DNA of 64,000 bases from Candidatus Nanoarchaeia archaeon (GCA_028713895.1 JAQTNH010000001.1:307808-371807), one strand, 5' to 3'. Shown: positions 7,020 to 15,975, counted from the stretch's first letter. Program-made: numbers and translations. The notes: a model not told the origin generated them from the letters alone.

Positions 7020-7159
7020 TCGACTTTGATGGCTTCTGCCCTTTCTTTTTTCGAAAACCTTGAGACTACGTCTCGGGGCATCGCGACACAGTCGCAATGG
7101 AAAGTGTAAGCTGCCTAAAGAAAAAGAACTGAAAATATTAGTCTTCGACTTTGATGGCT
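7020..7159. repeat. Family A element with duplicated ferredoxin tail and nested palindromes
   Basis: The ferredoxin 3' coding end TCGACTTTGATGGCT at 7145-7159 is repeated exactly at 7020-7034, and both copies run into an in-frame stop (VED-stop in the gene, VEE-stop in the copy). Between them is a long family A copy: CTGCCCTTTCTTTTTT at the left, GGAAAGTGTAAGCTGCC at the right. Its loop is enlarged by GAGACTACGTCTC and GCGACACAGTCGC, each a perfect small palindrome, which may be a second element nested in the first. Confidence 0.7.
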
Positions 7160-7320
7160 GCGTGCGGACAATTGACCTCGCAAGCCCTGCATAAAATGCA
7201 TTTTGATGCGTCCTTAACCACGACCTGCTCGTTTTCCATGCCATAAACCTGAACAGGGCATACCTCTATGCATTTCTTGCAATTCGTACATTTAGCCTTG
7301 TCAATAGTAACCTTAGCCAT
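7138..7320 (-). CDS. 2[4Fe-4S] ferredoxin
   Basis: Small soluble electron carrier of 60 residues. Two CxxCxxC...CP motifs are complete: CTNCKKCIEVCP at 11-22 and CILCRACEVNCP further on, enough for two [4Fe-4S] clusters. The redox partner is unknown. It is followed by a repeat insertion that duplicated its 3' end, then by the promoter of the Alba-like gene. Confidence 0.93.
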   Translation of the reverse strand: MAKVTIDKAKCTNCKKCIEVCPVQVYGMENEQVVVKDASKCILCRACEVNCPHAAIKVED

Positions 7321-7360
7321 TGTAAGAACATCAAAAAGAGGGTTTAAAAAGTTTGGGTTT

Positions 7361-7891
7361 TCAGGAGAGCGGAATCTGCGTGTAACAAAGGCTGTCGCCC
7401 CTGCAGACAGCTGAGAACGGATTTGTCCCTGTAATCAGGGTCATGTTCCTTCCGATAAGCATCGGGACGGGCTCGTCTGCCTTTGATGCAATGACTACTG
7501 CGTCATATTCAACATCCCACCCGAAGACGTGGCGGGTTACGTTGCGGGTTTCATACTCGCTTGCTGATGTTGTGCATGAAATCGGCGTTATTGCAGGGCC
7601 GTAGAGAGCTGAACCGCAGGCTGGAGTGAACAGCGCAGGCTTCATTTCAGAGAATATGTCTATTGTATCATACATTCCGAAAGTAAAATGCAGGGGGAGA
7701 GACATTGGAATAACCTGCGAGTATATTGCTTCGGACAGAACAGGCGATTTTGAGCAGTCAACCTTGGTGCCGTTGGCATAATAAAAAGTTTCTGTTGCCT
7801 GGGTGCATACTGCGGATGCAGACGAAAACGCCAAGCCAAAGAGCAGCGCTGCTATGAAAAGCTTCCATATTTTAAAAGATGTTTTTTCCAT
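7361..7891 (-). CDS. Secreted protein of the pilus-like cluster
   Basis: Hypothetical 176-residue protein with a Sec signal peptide (KLFIAALLFGLAFSSASA, then C) rather than a pilin-like leader. The mature part has several cysteines and reads as a compact beta-rich exported domain; I know no family. It is the last gene of the long minus-strand run, 5 nt after the 422-residue pilin-like gene, so it is probably a surface component or chaperone of the same system. Confidence 0.7.
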   Translation of the reverse strand: MEKTSFKIWKLFIAALLFGLAFSSASAVCTQATETFYYANGTKVDCSKSPVLSEAIYSQVIPMSLPLHFTFGMYDTIDIFSEMKPALFTPACGSALYGPAITPISCTTSASEYETRNVTRHVFGWDVEYDAVVIASKADEPVPMLIGRNMTLITGTNPFSAVCRGDSLCYTQIPLS

Positions 7892-7896
7892 TTTAA

Positions 7897-9165
7897 TCAG
7901 CCCAGTGTTTTGTTGTACAGGAAGGAAGTTGCCATTTGCCCACCTGTGTATGTAAGATTAAATGTGTCAAACTCAGTTTTCCAGTCCAGATTCGTGGAAT
8001 CTGGCTTGTAAGCCCCGCTGTTTTTTTCAGCAATCAGCTTGTTTATTGAGCGTATCATCACGCATTTCATTGCGCTGTCATTGCCAGCGCTTCCTGAATT
8101 GCAGCCCAGGAACCCGTTGGTTCCCTGCTTTGTGTCTATCTCAAGCTGCCCTGTTGAGGGACTATATTTTGTATAAAGCGTACAGGAATATCCGTACGTG
8201 TTTGAAACCTTGGATGAGTCAAGATATGTTGCGCAGGATGTTGTGCCAAGCATGAGAGGCGCATCAGGATAATTCGTTGAGACATAATCCACCAAAAGCC
8301 TGAACGGATGGTCAAGGTCAGATGCATTTTGCGTGCAGTAATCGCTCGGATACGGGTCTGTGTTGCAGTTCTTTTCATTGGCAGAAGCTGTTTTTTTCGC
8401 AATCAAAACATCCTCGTCAACCATAATCGGGAACGGCTTGTCGTCAGAGTCGCTGAACTTTGCATCAAAGACTTTGTCGTTGACAAACTTCTCTGCTGCG
8501 TGCTTTATGTACAAAAACGGGGTGGTTGAATTGCTGTGGATATACGGCTCGAAAGAGTATTCAACCATGGGGTTGCGCGGAGGGAACTTTATTGTTATGT
8601 TTCCGAAATCCCCTGTTGAAGAATATGGGAACCAGCTTATCACAAAATAATTGTCCCCGTAGCCAGAAATTTTCATCAGATAATTGAAATTATAGCTTTG
8701 TCCGGAATAAACTGAAAGCGCGGATGTTATTGTCTCTGACGGAGCCTGGAATATTTCGTTGCCGTATTGCTTAACCAGCTCAACTATGGACTCGTCCGAG
8801 GGTATGCACTTCTGGCCCCCGCTCTGCCAGTATGAAATACTTTTTTCAGGAATGAAAGGCATGAATGTGTTGTTCTTGGCGCCGCATGCGCTTACTGTTG
8901 TTGGAAGCTGCCCTCCGAACGCCCCAATCATGAAGGCGGACTCGTCAAAAGCATAACTGCGCTCCTCATCCATTATTTTTTTTATGAACTCCGCGATTTT
9001 GGAAGCGGAAATCGCATTGAGCTGATAGTTTGCCGCGTGAGACTTTATTTCAAAGTCCTTAGCCATGCCTACAAGCCCGATTACAAGAATCACTGCGATT
9101 GAAAGCGCATAAATGAATGAACTCAGCCCATACACCTGCGCTTTTTTGGAAATTGTTTTTTTCAT
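7897..9165 (-). CDS. Large pilin-like surface protein, 422 aa
   Basis: N-terminus MKKTISKKAQVYGLSSFIYALSIAVILVIGLVGMAKDF: basic stretch, K-K-A-Q cleavage-type motif, then a hydrophobic helix, as in archaeal class III signals. The 370-residue ectodomain holds several cysteines and NxS/T sites (NSTTPF, YNKTLG) and shows no family I recognise. It is 4 nt after the next gene's stop in a tight operon with a TadA/TadC-type assembly ATPase and membrane protein. A minor pilin or adhesin is plausible but inferred. Confidence 0.75.
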   Translation of the reverse strand: MKKTISKKAQVYGLSSFIYALSIAVILVIGLVGMAKDFEIKSHAANYQLNAISASKIAEFIKKIMDEERSYAFDESAFMIGAFGGQLPTTVSACGAKNNTFMPFIPEKSISYWQSGGQKCIPSDESIVELVKQYGNEIFQAPSETITSALSVYSGQSYNFNYLMKISGYGDNYFVISWFPYSSTGDFGNITIKFPPRNPMVEYSFEPYIHSNSTTPFLYIKHAAEKFVNDKVFDAKFSDSDDKPFPIMVDEDVLIAKKTASANEKNCNTDPYPSDYCTQNASDLDHPFRLLVDYVSTNYPDAPLMLGTTSCATYLDSSKVSNTYGYSCTLYTKYSPSTGQLEIDTKQGTNGFLGCNSGSAGNDSAMKCVMIRSINKLIAEKNSGAYKPDSTNLDWKTEFDTFNLTYTGGQMATSFLYNKTLG

Positions 9166-9169
9166 TTTT

Positions 9170-9712
9170 TTACCTTGTCAAAACAAATAATTGTGCATAG
9201 CCTGCGATGCCATAATAGCCATACGGGCTGTAAACAGGCATTGAACAAAGGCGGGTAGCCTCAAAATCATTCGGTATCTTCTTTGCTGCGGCAGGAGTCG
9301 CGATATAGCCCTGTATGCCCAGTATTTTTACAGGCACTGACTGGAGATTGACATTTCCCAGATTGTCCTTGAAATAGTTTATTGTGCTGTTGAACTCAGA
9401 CGATACAGACTCATACTTTGAGGAATCAAGGTATCCGCGAAGCAGGGTATACTGGTTCAGGCTGAGCGAACTAATCTGCTCTGGCGTGTAACCCGCGCGT
9501 ATGTATTCGTCCTTCATCATCGGAAGCAGCATGAAAACGCATTCCTGTTCAGTCTCCGCGTCAATAATCGAAATGAGCCCGTTAAGGGAAAGGCTGCTGA
9601 CAAAAGTGTTCAGGAAAAATACTCCGCCGAGCCCGAGTATTGCTATCAGTAGGAAGCCCACCAATAAGTCAGGGCCGAACTGCGCTTTTTTATTTTTAAA
9701 AATTAATCCCAT
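9170..9712 (-). CDS. Pilin-like protein, 180 aa
   Basis: N-terminus MGLIFKNKKAQFGPDLLVGFLLIAILGLGGVFFL has the basic, K-K-A-Q, hydrophobic-helix order of a class III signal. The start ATG at 9712 overlaps the TGA of the preceding gene, so the two are translationally coupled; a GTG 9 nt upstream is less likely. The ectodomain has two cysteines and an Ala/Pro-rich stretch (IATPAAAKKIPND). Function beyond the pilus-like cluster is unknown. Confidence 0.72.
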   Translation of the reverse strand: MGLIFKNKKAQFGPDLLVGFLLIAILGLGGVFFLNTFVSSLSLNGLISIIDAETEQECVFMLLPMMKDEYIRAGYTPEQISSLSLNQYTLLRGYLDSSKYESVSSEFNSTINYFKDNLGNVNLQSVPVKILGIQGYIATPAAAKKIPNDFEATRLCSMPVYSPYGYYGIAGYAQLFVLTR

Positions 9713-10770
9713 CAGTCGCACACCTTTCCTGCCTCGGGCGTTATAACCACATTTTCAAGAGTTGTAATCCCGTCGTATTTGTCTCCCTTAATCACGCAGG
9801 ATGCAAATATAAAAATGCCTGGATGCGTCTGGGCGCCTACTTTCAGCATCACAGGAGATATTGTGCGCTTGAGCGTCTCCTGGTCGCTGCAGCCCAAATT
9901 GTATTCCATGCTGTAAGAAGATAAGGGGTTCTCAGGGTCAACATAAACAGGGTCATCCTGAACCCATGTTGATGTCCTGTAATCATTTGAAGGCATAACC
10001 AGATAGGTGTCAAAGACAGTGCGCTCGGGAGTGAGGATATCATAATAGGGTTTTATGTCAGTGCCTTCCTCGCTTGAACCTGTCTGGTATTCACATCGGT
10101 CTACCTTGCATTTTGGATAAACCGGGCTGTCAGAAGCGCACTGGGCTTCAGTGCAGTACTGAATTACGTCCCATCTGCTGCCATATCTTCCAGCACAACG
10201 GTCTGATGCCTGAGAGGGGTCCCCTTCCTGCTTGTGCATGCGAAGGATGAATGAATTTATTTCATGAGCAGAAAAAGTTGCTGTGTTACCAAACCTGTCT
10301 GTGGCTGAGTAGTGCACATACTGGTTTGTGGCCAAATCAAAAACAGCAATGGCATACCTGAAGGATGCGCCGGTACCCTCTTCAGCATCCCAGATTCCTT
10401 CGTCCTGATACTGTTCTTTGTAATCATCATACTTGTCCTTGCGCATGCAGTTGAAAAAATCTATGTCATTGAGCTTTTCAACATCAACAAGCCCGGGATA
10501 AACGCGCGAGCCAAGCAGAAGCTTTCCGTCGTCTGTAAATGCAATCTCCCTTTCGTCTGCAGCAAAGCAGTCTGCGCTTGCGAGCACGCGCTGCTGAGCC
10601 ATCAGGGACATTGTCTCTGCATTAAATTCGTCTGCAGTGAACCTGAGATTTTTTGCCATTGAAAGAAGCGAAAGCACAACAATGAAAAATATGAGCAGGG
10701 CTACAAGGTTCAGGGCGAAAAACGGCAAAACCGCCTGCGCCTTCCTGTTCTGCAATACTGAATTTTTCAT
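9712..10770 (-). CDS. Large pilin-like protein, 352 aa
   Basis: Begins MKNSVLQNRKAQAVLPFFALNLVALLIFFIVVLSLL, a class III-like leader. The ectodomain is soluble and cysteine-bearing, with clusters around CAGRYGSRWDVIQYCTEAQC and CKVDRCEY that could form disulfides. No family recognised. I use the ATG at 10770 rather than the TTG at 10785, because the ATG follows the upstream stop closely. It overlaps the downstream gene by one base of its stop codon. Confidence 0.75.
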   Translation of the reverse strand: MKNSVLQNRKAQAVLPFFALNLVALLIFFIVVLSLLSMAKNLRFTADEFNAETMSLMAQQRVLASADCFAADEREIAFTDDGKLLLGSRVYPGLVDVEKLNDIDFFNCMRKDKYDDYKEQYQDEGIWDAEEGTGASFRYAIAVFDLATNQYVHYSATDRFGNTATFSAHEINSFILRMHKQEGDPSQASDRCAGRYGSRWDVIQYCTEAQCASDSPVYPKCKVDRCEYQTGSSEEGTDIKPYYDILTPERTVFDTYLVMPSNDYRTSTWVQDDPVYVDPENPLSSYSMEYNLGCSDQETLKRTISPVMLKVGAQTHPGIFIFASCVIKGDKYDGITTLENVVITPEAGKVCD

Positions 10771-10774
10771 AGTC

Positions 10775-11920
10775 TCACGGTTCAAAATAACTGACTGCAG
10801 TCCCTGTCTTGTCGATTGTAAAGTTGACTTTCATTCCATCAGGGCCTGCGGGATTATAAGCTGCGTTCGCAGTGTTGCCCCACCAGCTTAAATCATAAGT
10901 GCAAGTTTTCGGCATCTGGCTGAAATCAAAACAATAAATTGTGTTTGTGGTGAACTCTTCTCCGCTGAGAACGTACTGGTCATAAGTGGGGATATAATAA
11001 AGTGTTGAAGACATCCAGTCTTCACAAAGGGTTTGTTCTGTTGTCGCATCTTCCATAACCATGTAGTGAGTTACATCAGGGAAAATCATTGCCTTGTAAA
11101 TGCAGAGTTCAGTATTCCCGGATGTGCGCATGAAATATCCCGGCTTCAGGGTTATGCTGCTTTCAAAATTAAAAGAGCCGCTGCAGCGCTGGTATGAAAC
11201 ATTTACAAGATATGCAAGAGGGTCTGTGCTTTGGAGATTAAAAGAGCCTGCAGGCATCAGGGTGTCATAAATTCCCTCGCGGGTTTTTTCAAAGACAACA
11301 CCCTTGTCAGTGACTTCAAGCGCAACTTCAGCCTGCCTGTTGAATTCAAAGTCCCCGAAGTTTGCGAAAGACGAGTACTGGATGTTTGTGCTCTGGGATG
11401 TTGTGCCTGGAAGCGCTTGAGCAAAAGTAACTGATGTCTGCAGTATGTTTGCGTATGGAATATTGCGTGTGCCGCGCTGTATTGAATTCTTTTCTAAAAA
11501 GAGTTCGTAGCCTGATGTGCAAAGGCCTTCGTCATCATAGTCTCCTGACGGGCAAAGCCATGCGTCCGCAGCCTGGACAGCAGGGAACTCAGTTTCAAAA
11601 GAACCCGGCACAATCCTTATCTCTGAAGAGACATTCATGAATCCGTTGAAGCACGAAATTATGTTTGCGCCCTGAACATCCTTTGCCATTTTGCAGTTTG
11701 ATGCGGGAGCATAGATGATTCGTATGCTGTCAGAAGCTGAATACGCGATATCAGTCATTGTTGCAAGGTCATGGGTGAGCAATCCTGCTGTGCGTCCGGC
11801 ATCAGTGACAGGAGAAATCATCGCCCAGGCAAAGATAAGCGCGCCGAGCAGAACTGCAACAGGTACAACTATTGAGCCGAGTATGAGTGCAATATCAACC
11901 TGCGCTTTTCTGTTGTTCAA
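10775..11920 (-). CDS. Large pilin-like protein, 381 aa
   Basis: Starts MNNRKAQVDIALILGSIVVPVAVLLGALIFAW: an R-K-A-Q motif and a hydrophobic helix. The mature domain has spaced cysteines (CKMAKDVQ, ISCFN, WLCPSGDYDDEGLC) and a mix of strands; no known family. It lies 4 nt after the 286-residue gene and 4 nt before the likely ATG of the 352-residue gene. Together with its neighbours it is probably a minor subunit or surface lectin-like protein of the pilus system; this is inference from the signal and position. Confidence 0.75.
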   Translation of the reverse strand: MNNRKAQVDIALILGSIVVPVAVLLGALIFAWAMISPVTDAGRTAGLLTHDLATMTDIAYSASDSIRIIYAPASNCKMAKDVQGANIISCFNGFMNVSSEIRIVPGSFETEFPAVQAADAWLCPSGDYDDEGLCTSGYELFLEKNSIQRGTRNIPYANILQTSVTFAQALPGTTSQSTNIQYSSFANFGDFEFNRQAEVALEVTDKGVVFEKTREGIYDTLMPAGSFNLQSTDPLAYLVNVSYQRCSGSFNFESSITLKPGYFMRTSGNTELCIYKAMIFPDVTHYMVMEDATTEQTLCEDWMSSTLYYIPTYDQYVLSGEEFTTNTIYCFDFSQMPKTCTYDLSWWGNTANAAYNPAGPDGMKVNFTIDKTGTAVSYFEP

Positions 11921-11924
11921 GTTA

Positions 11925-12785
11925 TCATTCCTTATAAATCAGCGAACCTGCTCCGTATGTAATCTGGGTCTCCGGATACTCAACACCTTTCAGCGCTGAG
12001 AATTCAAGCTGCGGAAATAATCCGTGCGAGTTCATTGTTGCGTAAGATTCCACGCTTATCAGTATTGTTTCAAAATCCAAATACTCTTCGCTAGAGGCGC
12101 TCAGCCACACCATTGGCTTGCTGTTATAATGGGGTATGCAGGCTTTTGAAGCGCCATCGCTTTCAAGGTAAAAACATCCGTTGTTCAAAAGCGGCTCGCA
12201 GGAAACTATTTTTGTGTTTTTGATGTAGCTGACTGTAACAGAGGACATCTGTGTTGCGAGCCATTCCTCTGCCTTCTGAAGCTCGGCAGCATACCTGTCC
12301 TCAGGCTGAGGTTCAGGGTCCCCAAGCACTATGACATTATAATCAGGAATATTATCTTTTGAACTGTACTCAAGCTTGAAAAGGCATAAGCACGCCTCAT
12401 CAGGCTGAGCGCATTTGGCAAGCTGGTCAGCGCTCTGCAAGTCAATCCTGCTGATAAAAGAATCTGAACCCCGGTCCGCCTTAATGATGGACTCTGCGGA
12501 TTTTGCAGGAACAAAAATAATTGAATACACAAAATCTGAATATCCTGCCATTCTCCACAAGCTCACAGTATTCTCCCCCCCGCTAGTCTGGAAGTTCATT
12601 GCCTGCGCCATTGCAGGGACAAGAACTGAGAGGGATTTTTGGTTCGCAATATCCAGCGTATTGGAGCTTACTGCAGAGACAGCTGTAACAAAGCCAAACA
12701 CAATCATCAGGCATACAACTGTGCCTAACAGAATCTCCGGCAAAAATTTCGTGGTTCCAGAGTCGTCGGATGCTTTTTTGTTCAT
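11925..12785 (-). CDS. Pilin-like protein, 286 aa
   Basis: N-terminus MNKKASDDSGTTKFLPEILLGTVVCLMIVFGFVTAVSAV: K-K-A motif followed, after a longer spacer than usual, by a membrane helix. GGTG lies 6 nt before the ATG at 12785, which I prefer to the in-frame GTG at 12797. The mature part contains CAQPDEACLCLFKLEYSS, similar to CQYCLLKIASYPF-type segments in the 453-residue neighbour, so the two may share a domain. Function unknown. Confidence 0.72.
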   Translation of the reverse strand: MNKKASDDSGTTKFLPEILLGTVVCLMIVFGFVTAVSAVSSNTLDIANQKSLSVLVPAMAQAMNFQTSGGENTVSLWRMAGYSDFVYSIIFVPAKSAESIIKADRGSDSFISRIDLQSADQLAKCAQPDEACLCLFKLEYSSKDNIPDYNVIVLGDPEPQPEDRYAAELQKAEEWLATQMSSVTVSYIKNTKIVSCEPLLNNGCFYLESDGASKACIPHYNSKPMVWLSASSEEYLDFETILISVESYATMNSHGLFPQLEFSALKGVEYPETQITYGAGSLIYKE

Positions 12786-12797
12786 TTGAATCACCAA

Positions 12798-14159
12798 TCA
12801 ATTTAAACCAATCTGCGTGCTGAGGCCGGGCATATAAGACGCAATAAGCGCTCTTGATGTGAGTTCGGGAGATGTGTAGCTCAGGATAATATTCTCAAAA
12901 TTTCCTGAGGCATCTATCGGGCGCACAAATGTGTACGAATCAAATTTGAGAGAGGTGCTGTCCCCAGGCTTAAGCCACATTATAGGATAGTATTCTGACA
13001 GTGAACTTGAGGGAAGGCGCGAAATCTTAATTGCGGGAAGCAGAAGGGTTCCATCGTCTGCCTCGCAGCCAAGCTCGTCTGCGATTTTCCTGCACTGCAA
13101 TACGCTTATCCTGTCTTTAATTGCGGTTTGTGAAAGCGAATCCTTCAGCTCATTGTCCCATTTTTCAAAAATCTGGTTTGTGCTTAACGGAGTAACTGTG
13201 ACTGCATAATTAAAAACTGTGCTGCCGCCATTTGCTATCGCCCATTTACCTGTTGCAGTATCAAAATAAAACGCATTTCCGAAAGAGGGGGAGTCCACTG
13301 AGTTCCAGTACATCAGGCTGTAAGTCGGCAATGTGAAAGACGAGTTAACGACAATGAAATAAGTTTTTAATTGTGTGATGTAAACAGGGGTGTTGAAATC
13401 CACTTTCAACAGGCCGTCCTTGCTGGACTCAAACTGGCTAAATGGTATAGGCACTGAGGCAAGAACATTTGAGGAGTCAGGATAACCATCTGCATCATAA
13501 GAGTAAATACTGACTGTTATCTTTGTGTTTGTAGCTCCTGAGATAAGCGAAGAAATTTTTGAAAAGTCAAATGATGTGTTCAGCCAGACCGAGCTCAGCA
13601 CTCCCTCGGTTGAGGACCTAAAACCCTGCGCGAGGGTGTAAAACCCGAGGTCGTCATAAGGATATGTCCATGTGCTTGCCGCAAGGTTCATGGATGAATT
13701 AAGCGGATAAGCAGGCTGGTGCGGCACTTCTTTTACAATTACGTTTTTACCAGATAAATCTGCAAAAGGGTATGATGCAATCTTTAACAGGCAGTAGCAC
13801 TGGCTGTCAATGCATTTTTTAACGCGCTCTTTTGAATCCTTGTCCACTATGCTGTCAGACAAAACATTCAGGTAAGTTGCTGACTTGGTGCCCAGCGCGC
13901 CGATTGTAAAATAATCATTGCCGTCTGCAAACAAGCTTATGTAGCTCTGGGTGCTGGTTCCCTTGTCGCAGGCTGTTGAAAGCCCAAGTGTGAACTTGTT
14001 AAAATTTTTCAGATATTCTGAGCTTGCCATGAAATCAAGATAAGGGCTTGCGAAGGCAGAGAAGACGCCCATAAGCAAAAGGACAGTTATTGCCCCGCCA
14101 ATTATCATAACCAGCGGTTCAAATGACGCGTTTTTGTTTGAAAATAATGGGGGTTTCAT
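12798..14159 (-). CDS. Large pilin-like protein, 453 aa
   Basis: Begins MKPPLFSNKNASFEPLVMIIGGAITVLLLMGVF, with N-K-N-A in place of K-K-A-Q, then a hydrophobic helix. The ectodomain includes CIDSQCYCLLKIASYPF, several NxS/T sequons (NSSMN, NTSF) and a beta-rich middle region of about 150 residues that could be a jelly-roll or carbohydrate-binding fold. I do not recognise a family. It follows the 61-residue pilin-like gene by 4 nt. Confidence 0.74.
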   Translation of the reverse strand: MKPPLFSNKNASFEPLVMIIGGAITVLLLMGVFSAFASPYLDFMASSEYLKNFNKFTLGLSTACDKGTSTQSYISLFADGNDYFTIGALGTKSATYLNVLSDSIVDKDSKERVKKCIDSQCYCLLKIASYPFADLSGKNVIVKEVPHQPAYPLNSSMNLAASTWTYPYDDLGFYTLAQGFRSSTEGVLSSVWLNTSFDFSKISSLISGATNTKITVSIYSYDADGYPDSSNVLASVPIPFSQFESSKDGLLKVDFNTPVYITQLKTYFIVVNSSFTLPTYSLMYWNSVDSPSFGNAFYFDTATGKWAIANGGSTVFNYAVTVTPLSTNQIFEKWDNELKDSLSQTAIKDRISVLQCRKIADELGCEADDGTLLLPAIKISRLPSSSLSEYYPIMWLKPGDSTSLKFDSYTFVRPIDASGNFENIILSYTSPELTSRALIASYMPGLSTQIGLN

Positions 14160-14163
14160 TTTA

Positions 14164-14349
14164 TCACGGCAGCAAGGTTGTGACTGCGCCTCCAGATGTT
14201 TCGTTCACAAGCCCGCCTGCCGAGCCAAACGCTTTTGTGAACTGCTCGAATCCTGAAAAGTTCCATACGAGTAGCAATCCGACTATTATTATCATTACAA
14301 CAAGAAAGATAATAAACGTCAATGGAAACTGAACTCCTTTTTTATCCAA
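14164..14349 (-). CDS. Mini pilin-like protein, 61 aa
   Basis: MDKKGVQFPLTFIIFLVVMIIIVGLLLVWNF: a K-K-G motif then a long hydrophobic helix and a short 30-residue tail rich in Gly and Ser. Initiates at TTG (14349), just downstream of GGTGAGGG. It lacks an ectodomain, so it could only form a bare helical filament core or a membrane adaptor. Confidence 0.65.
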   Translation of the reverse strand: MDKKGVQFPLTFIIFLVVMIIIVGLLLVWNFSGFEQFTKAFGSAGGLVNETSGGAVTTLLP

Positions 14350-14407
14350 AATCCCTCACCACTTTTCGTTCTAGAAGGCGCAAGGCCTTCATGTCTCCTG
14401 AGATTAG

Positions 14408-14683
14408 CTATTTGTGAAAATTCTGCAAAAACTTGCCTGTGAAATCCTCTACAACACCGGCTGCGCCTGAAGTCACGTTCTTCTGCGCGCCGAACAGTTT
14501 TTCAAGGACACTGGTCCCCTCGCTTGTCATTCCGAAAACAAAAACCAAAATCAGGGCGAGAAGTATGACTCCGATTACAATGACGCCTATTGCATAAGTC
14601 GGCAAACCCTGACACTTTCTTTCCTGCAGGAAAGAACCTGTGCTAAGAAAGAACTGTTTACAGCGATTAACCACGTTTTTCAT
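14408..14683 (-). CDS. Pilin-like protein with repeat-derived N-terminal segment
   Basis: About 91 residues from the ATG at 14683 (an upstream in-frame start at 14725 exists). The sequence KCQGLPTYAIGVIVIGVILLALILVFVFG matches the pilin-like leader of its neighbours (compare KAQGLPINFIV), but about 26 residues precede it. Codons in that prefix lie over a perfect 16-bp palindrome, CTTTCCTGCAGGAAAG at 14619-14634, so a miniature element appears to have lengthened the leader in frame. The C-terminus is a short amphipathic tail. Confidence 0.62.
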   Translation of the reverse strand: MKNVVNRCKQFFLSTGSFLQERKCQGLPTYAIGVIVIGVILLALILVFVFGMTSEGTSVLEKLFGAQKNVTSGAAGVVEDFTGKFLQNFHK

Positions 14684-14758
14684 GGGATAAATAAAGAAAT
14701 GAGGATAAATAAGCCTTTCTGCCAATAAACCGAATCAAAATAGAAAATAAAAAAGAAA

Positions 14759-15142
14759 CTACGGCTGGCACTTAAGCTGTTTCTGCACGCTGTTCTTGAA
14801 TATCACAAAACATGGCTCAATTGAAGCGCAGCTCTGCGATGTTCCGCCCTGGATGTCCTGTGAAACACAGTATTTGTCTGTTTTCAAAAGCAGGGAAAAA
14901 CCAGATGTGCCTGTCAGCTGTCCGGCTACAGTGTCTCCGCTGACTGCAAAGTCAACAGTGGATGCTGTGCGCTGGTAATTTGCACATATCTGCTTGCAGT
15001 TTGCTGAGAATGTTGCAGGAGAAATTGCGCTCGTGAAGGAGATTCCTCCGCCGATAACAAAGCCCACTGCCAAAATCAGGATAAGAATTGCTATTGCTGC
15101 CAAGACGATGAAGTTGATTGGCAAACCTTGTGCTTTACTCAT
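14759..15142 (-). CDS. Six-cysteine mini-pilin
   Basis: 127 residues. MSKAQGLPINFIVLAAIAILILILAVGFVIGGG is a textbook class III leader and pilin helix. The short ectodomain carries six cysteines (NCKQIC, YCVSQD, SCASIEPC, KCQP). The YC-x-x-QDI-x-G motif is shared with the next gene upstream, so the two are paralogues. Likely a disulfide-stabilised filament subunit; major versus minor cannot be told. Confidence 0.75.
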   Translation of the reverse strand: MSKAQGLPINFIVLAAIAILILILAVGFVIGGGISFTSAISPATFSANCKQICANYQRTASTVDFAVSGDTVAGQLTGTSGFSLLLKTDKYCVSQDIQGGTSQSCASIEPCFVIFKNSVQKQLKCQP

Positions 15143-15194
15143 TATACCACCTCATTAGTAATATTTGAAAGAAAATGCAAAGTTAAAAGCTTTA

Positions 15195-15560
15195 CTAAGA
15201 GCAGACTGGCAAAGGCGTGATAGCTGTGCTGCATTTGACAGCGCAGTCTCCGTCGCTGAAAGCAAGCGTGCAGGGCGAAAGAGTTGTGCAGTCAACAGGA
15301 GAGCTGAACCCCTTGATGTCCTGCTTTGCGCAATAATTTTTGTCCATTGTGGCTATTCCGACAGCTTTGGTTTCGTCAACTGCAGCGCGCTGTTTTGCAA
15401 AGCAGATTACTGAACAGGAGTTTGCCGCAGTCTGGGAATTTATCGCCTCGGTGCGGAATCCGCTGAAAATGAACATGACTATGATTATGAGCACTATGAC
15501 CGCGATTGCCGCGATTACGATGAAGTTCAGTGGAAGTTCTGCCGCTTTTTTATTTGTCAT
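15195..15560 (-). CDS. Eight-cysteine mini-pilin
   Basis: 121 residues beginning MTNKKAAELPLNFIVIAAIAVIVLIIIVMFIFSGF. The ectodomain has eight cysteines (SCSVIC, YCAKQDIKG, DCTTLSPC, DCAVKC, VCS) and ends right after them. It is a paralogue of the six-cysteine gene downstream and resembles the following three genes in leader motif (ELPL / ELPM). Probably secreted through Sec, cleaved by a prepilin peptidase and disulfide-bonded outside the cell. Confidence 0.75.
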   Translation of the reverse strand: MTNKKAAELPLNFIVIAAIAVIVLIIIVMFIFSGFRTEAINSQTAANSCSVICFAKQRAAVDETKAVGIATMDKNYCAKQDIKGFSSPVDCTTLSPCTLAFSDGDCAVKCSTAITPLPVCS

Positions 15561-15573
15561 TCTGTATCACCTT

Positions 15574-15975
15574 TCAGCTCCAACTGCAGCCTGTAACTGC
15601 GGTGCATGCAGTTTGAGTTGTTAGAGTTGAACATGTAACTGAGATTGTGCCGCTACAGGTGTTTGAGCCGCTATTCCAAGTGCAGTATGCGCTTAGACAA
15701 TTAGCCTGTTGGTCGTTATATATTGAGCATAACTTTGTTCCAGTGCCTTTGCAGCTTTCAGCCGCTGCTGAACCGCTTCCGCTTAAAAAAGTGTCTGCTT
15801 CAGTGCCAAGCTGCTCAATGCCTGTTGCAGCAGCGCCCTGGCTTGTTTCTATCTGCCCCGCGCCTTTTGAAAACTGCATGAAAAAGAAAATCCCCACAGC
15901 GACAAGTACGATGATGACAATGATTACCACTATGATTGTTGACATTGGCAGTTCCATAGCCTTTTTATTTTTCAT
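15574..15975 (-). CDS. Eight-cysteine mini-pilin
   Basis: 133 residues starting MKNKKAMELPMSTIIVVIIVIIVLVAVGIFFF. After a Gly/Ala/Ser-rich linker, the last 65 residues carry eight cysteines in a Thr/Ser-rich background (CKGTGTKLC, CLSAYC, CSGTISVTC, TACTAVTGC). The ELPMST motif after the cleavage site recurs in the next two genes. Thr/Ser richness could support glycosylation. Confidence 0.74.
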   Translation of the reverse strand: MKNKKAMELPMSTIIVVIIVIIVLVAVGIFFFMQFSKGAGQIETSQGAAATGIEQLGTEADTFLSGSGSAAAESCKGTGTKLCSIYNDQQANCLSAYCTWNSGSNTCSGTISVTCSTLTTQTACTAVTGCSWS

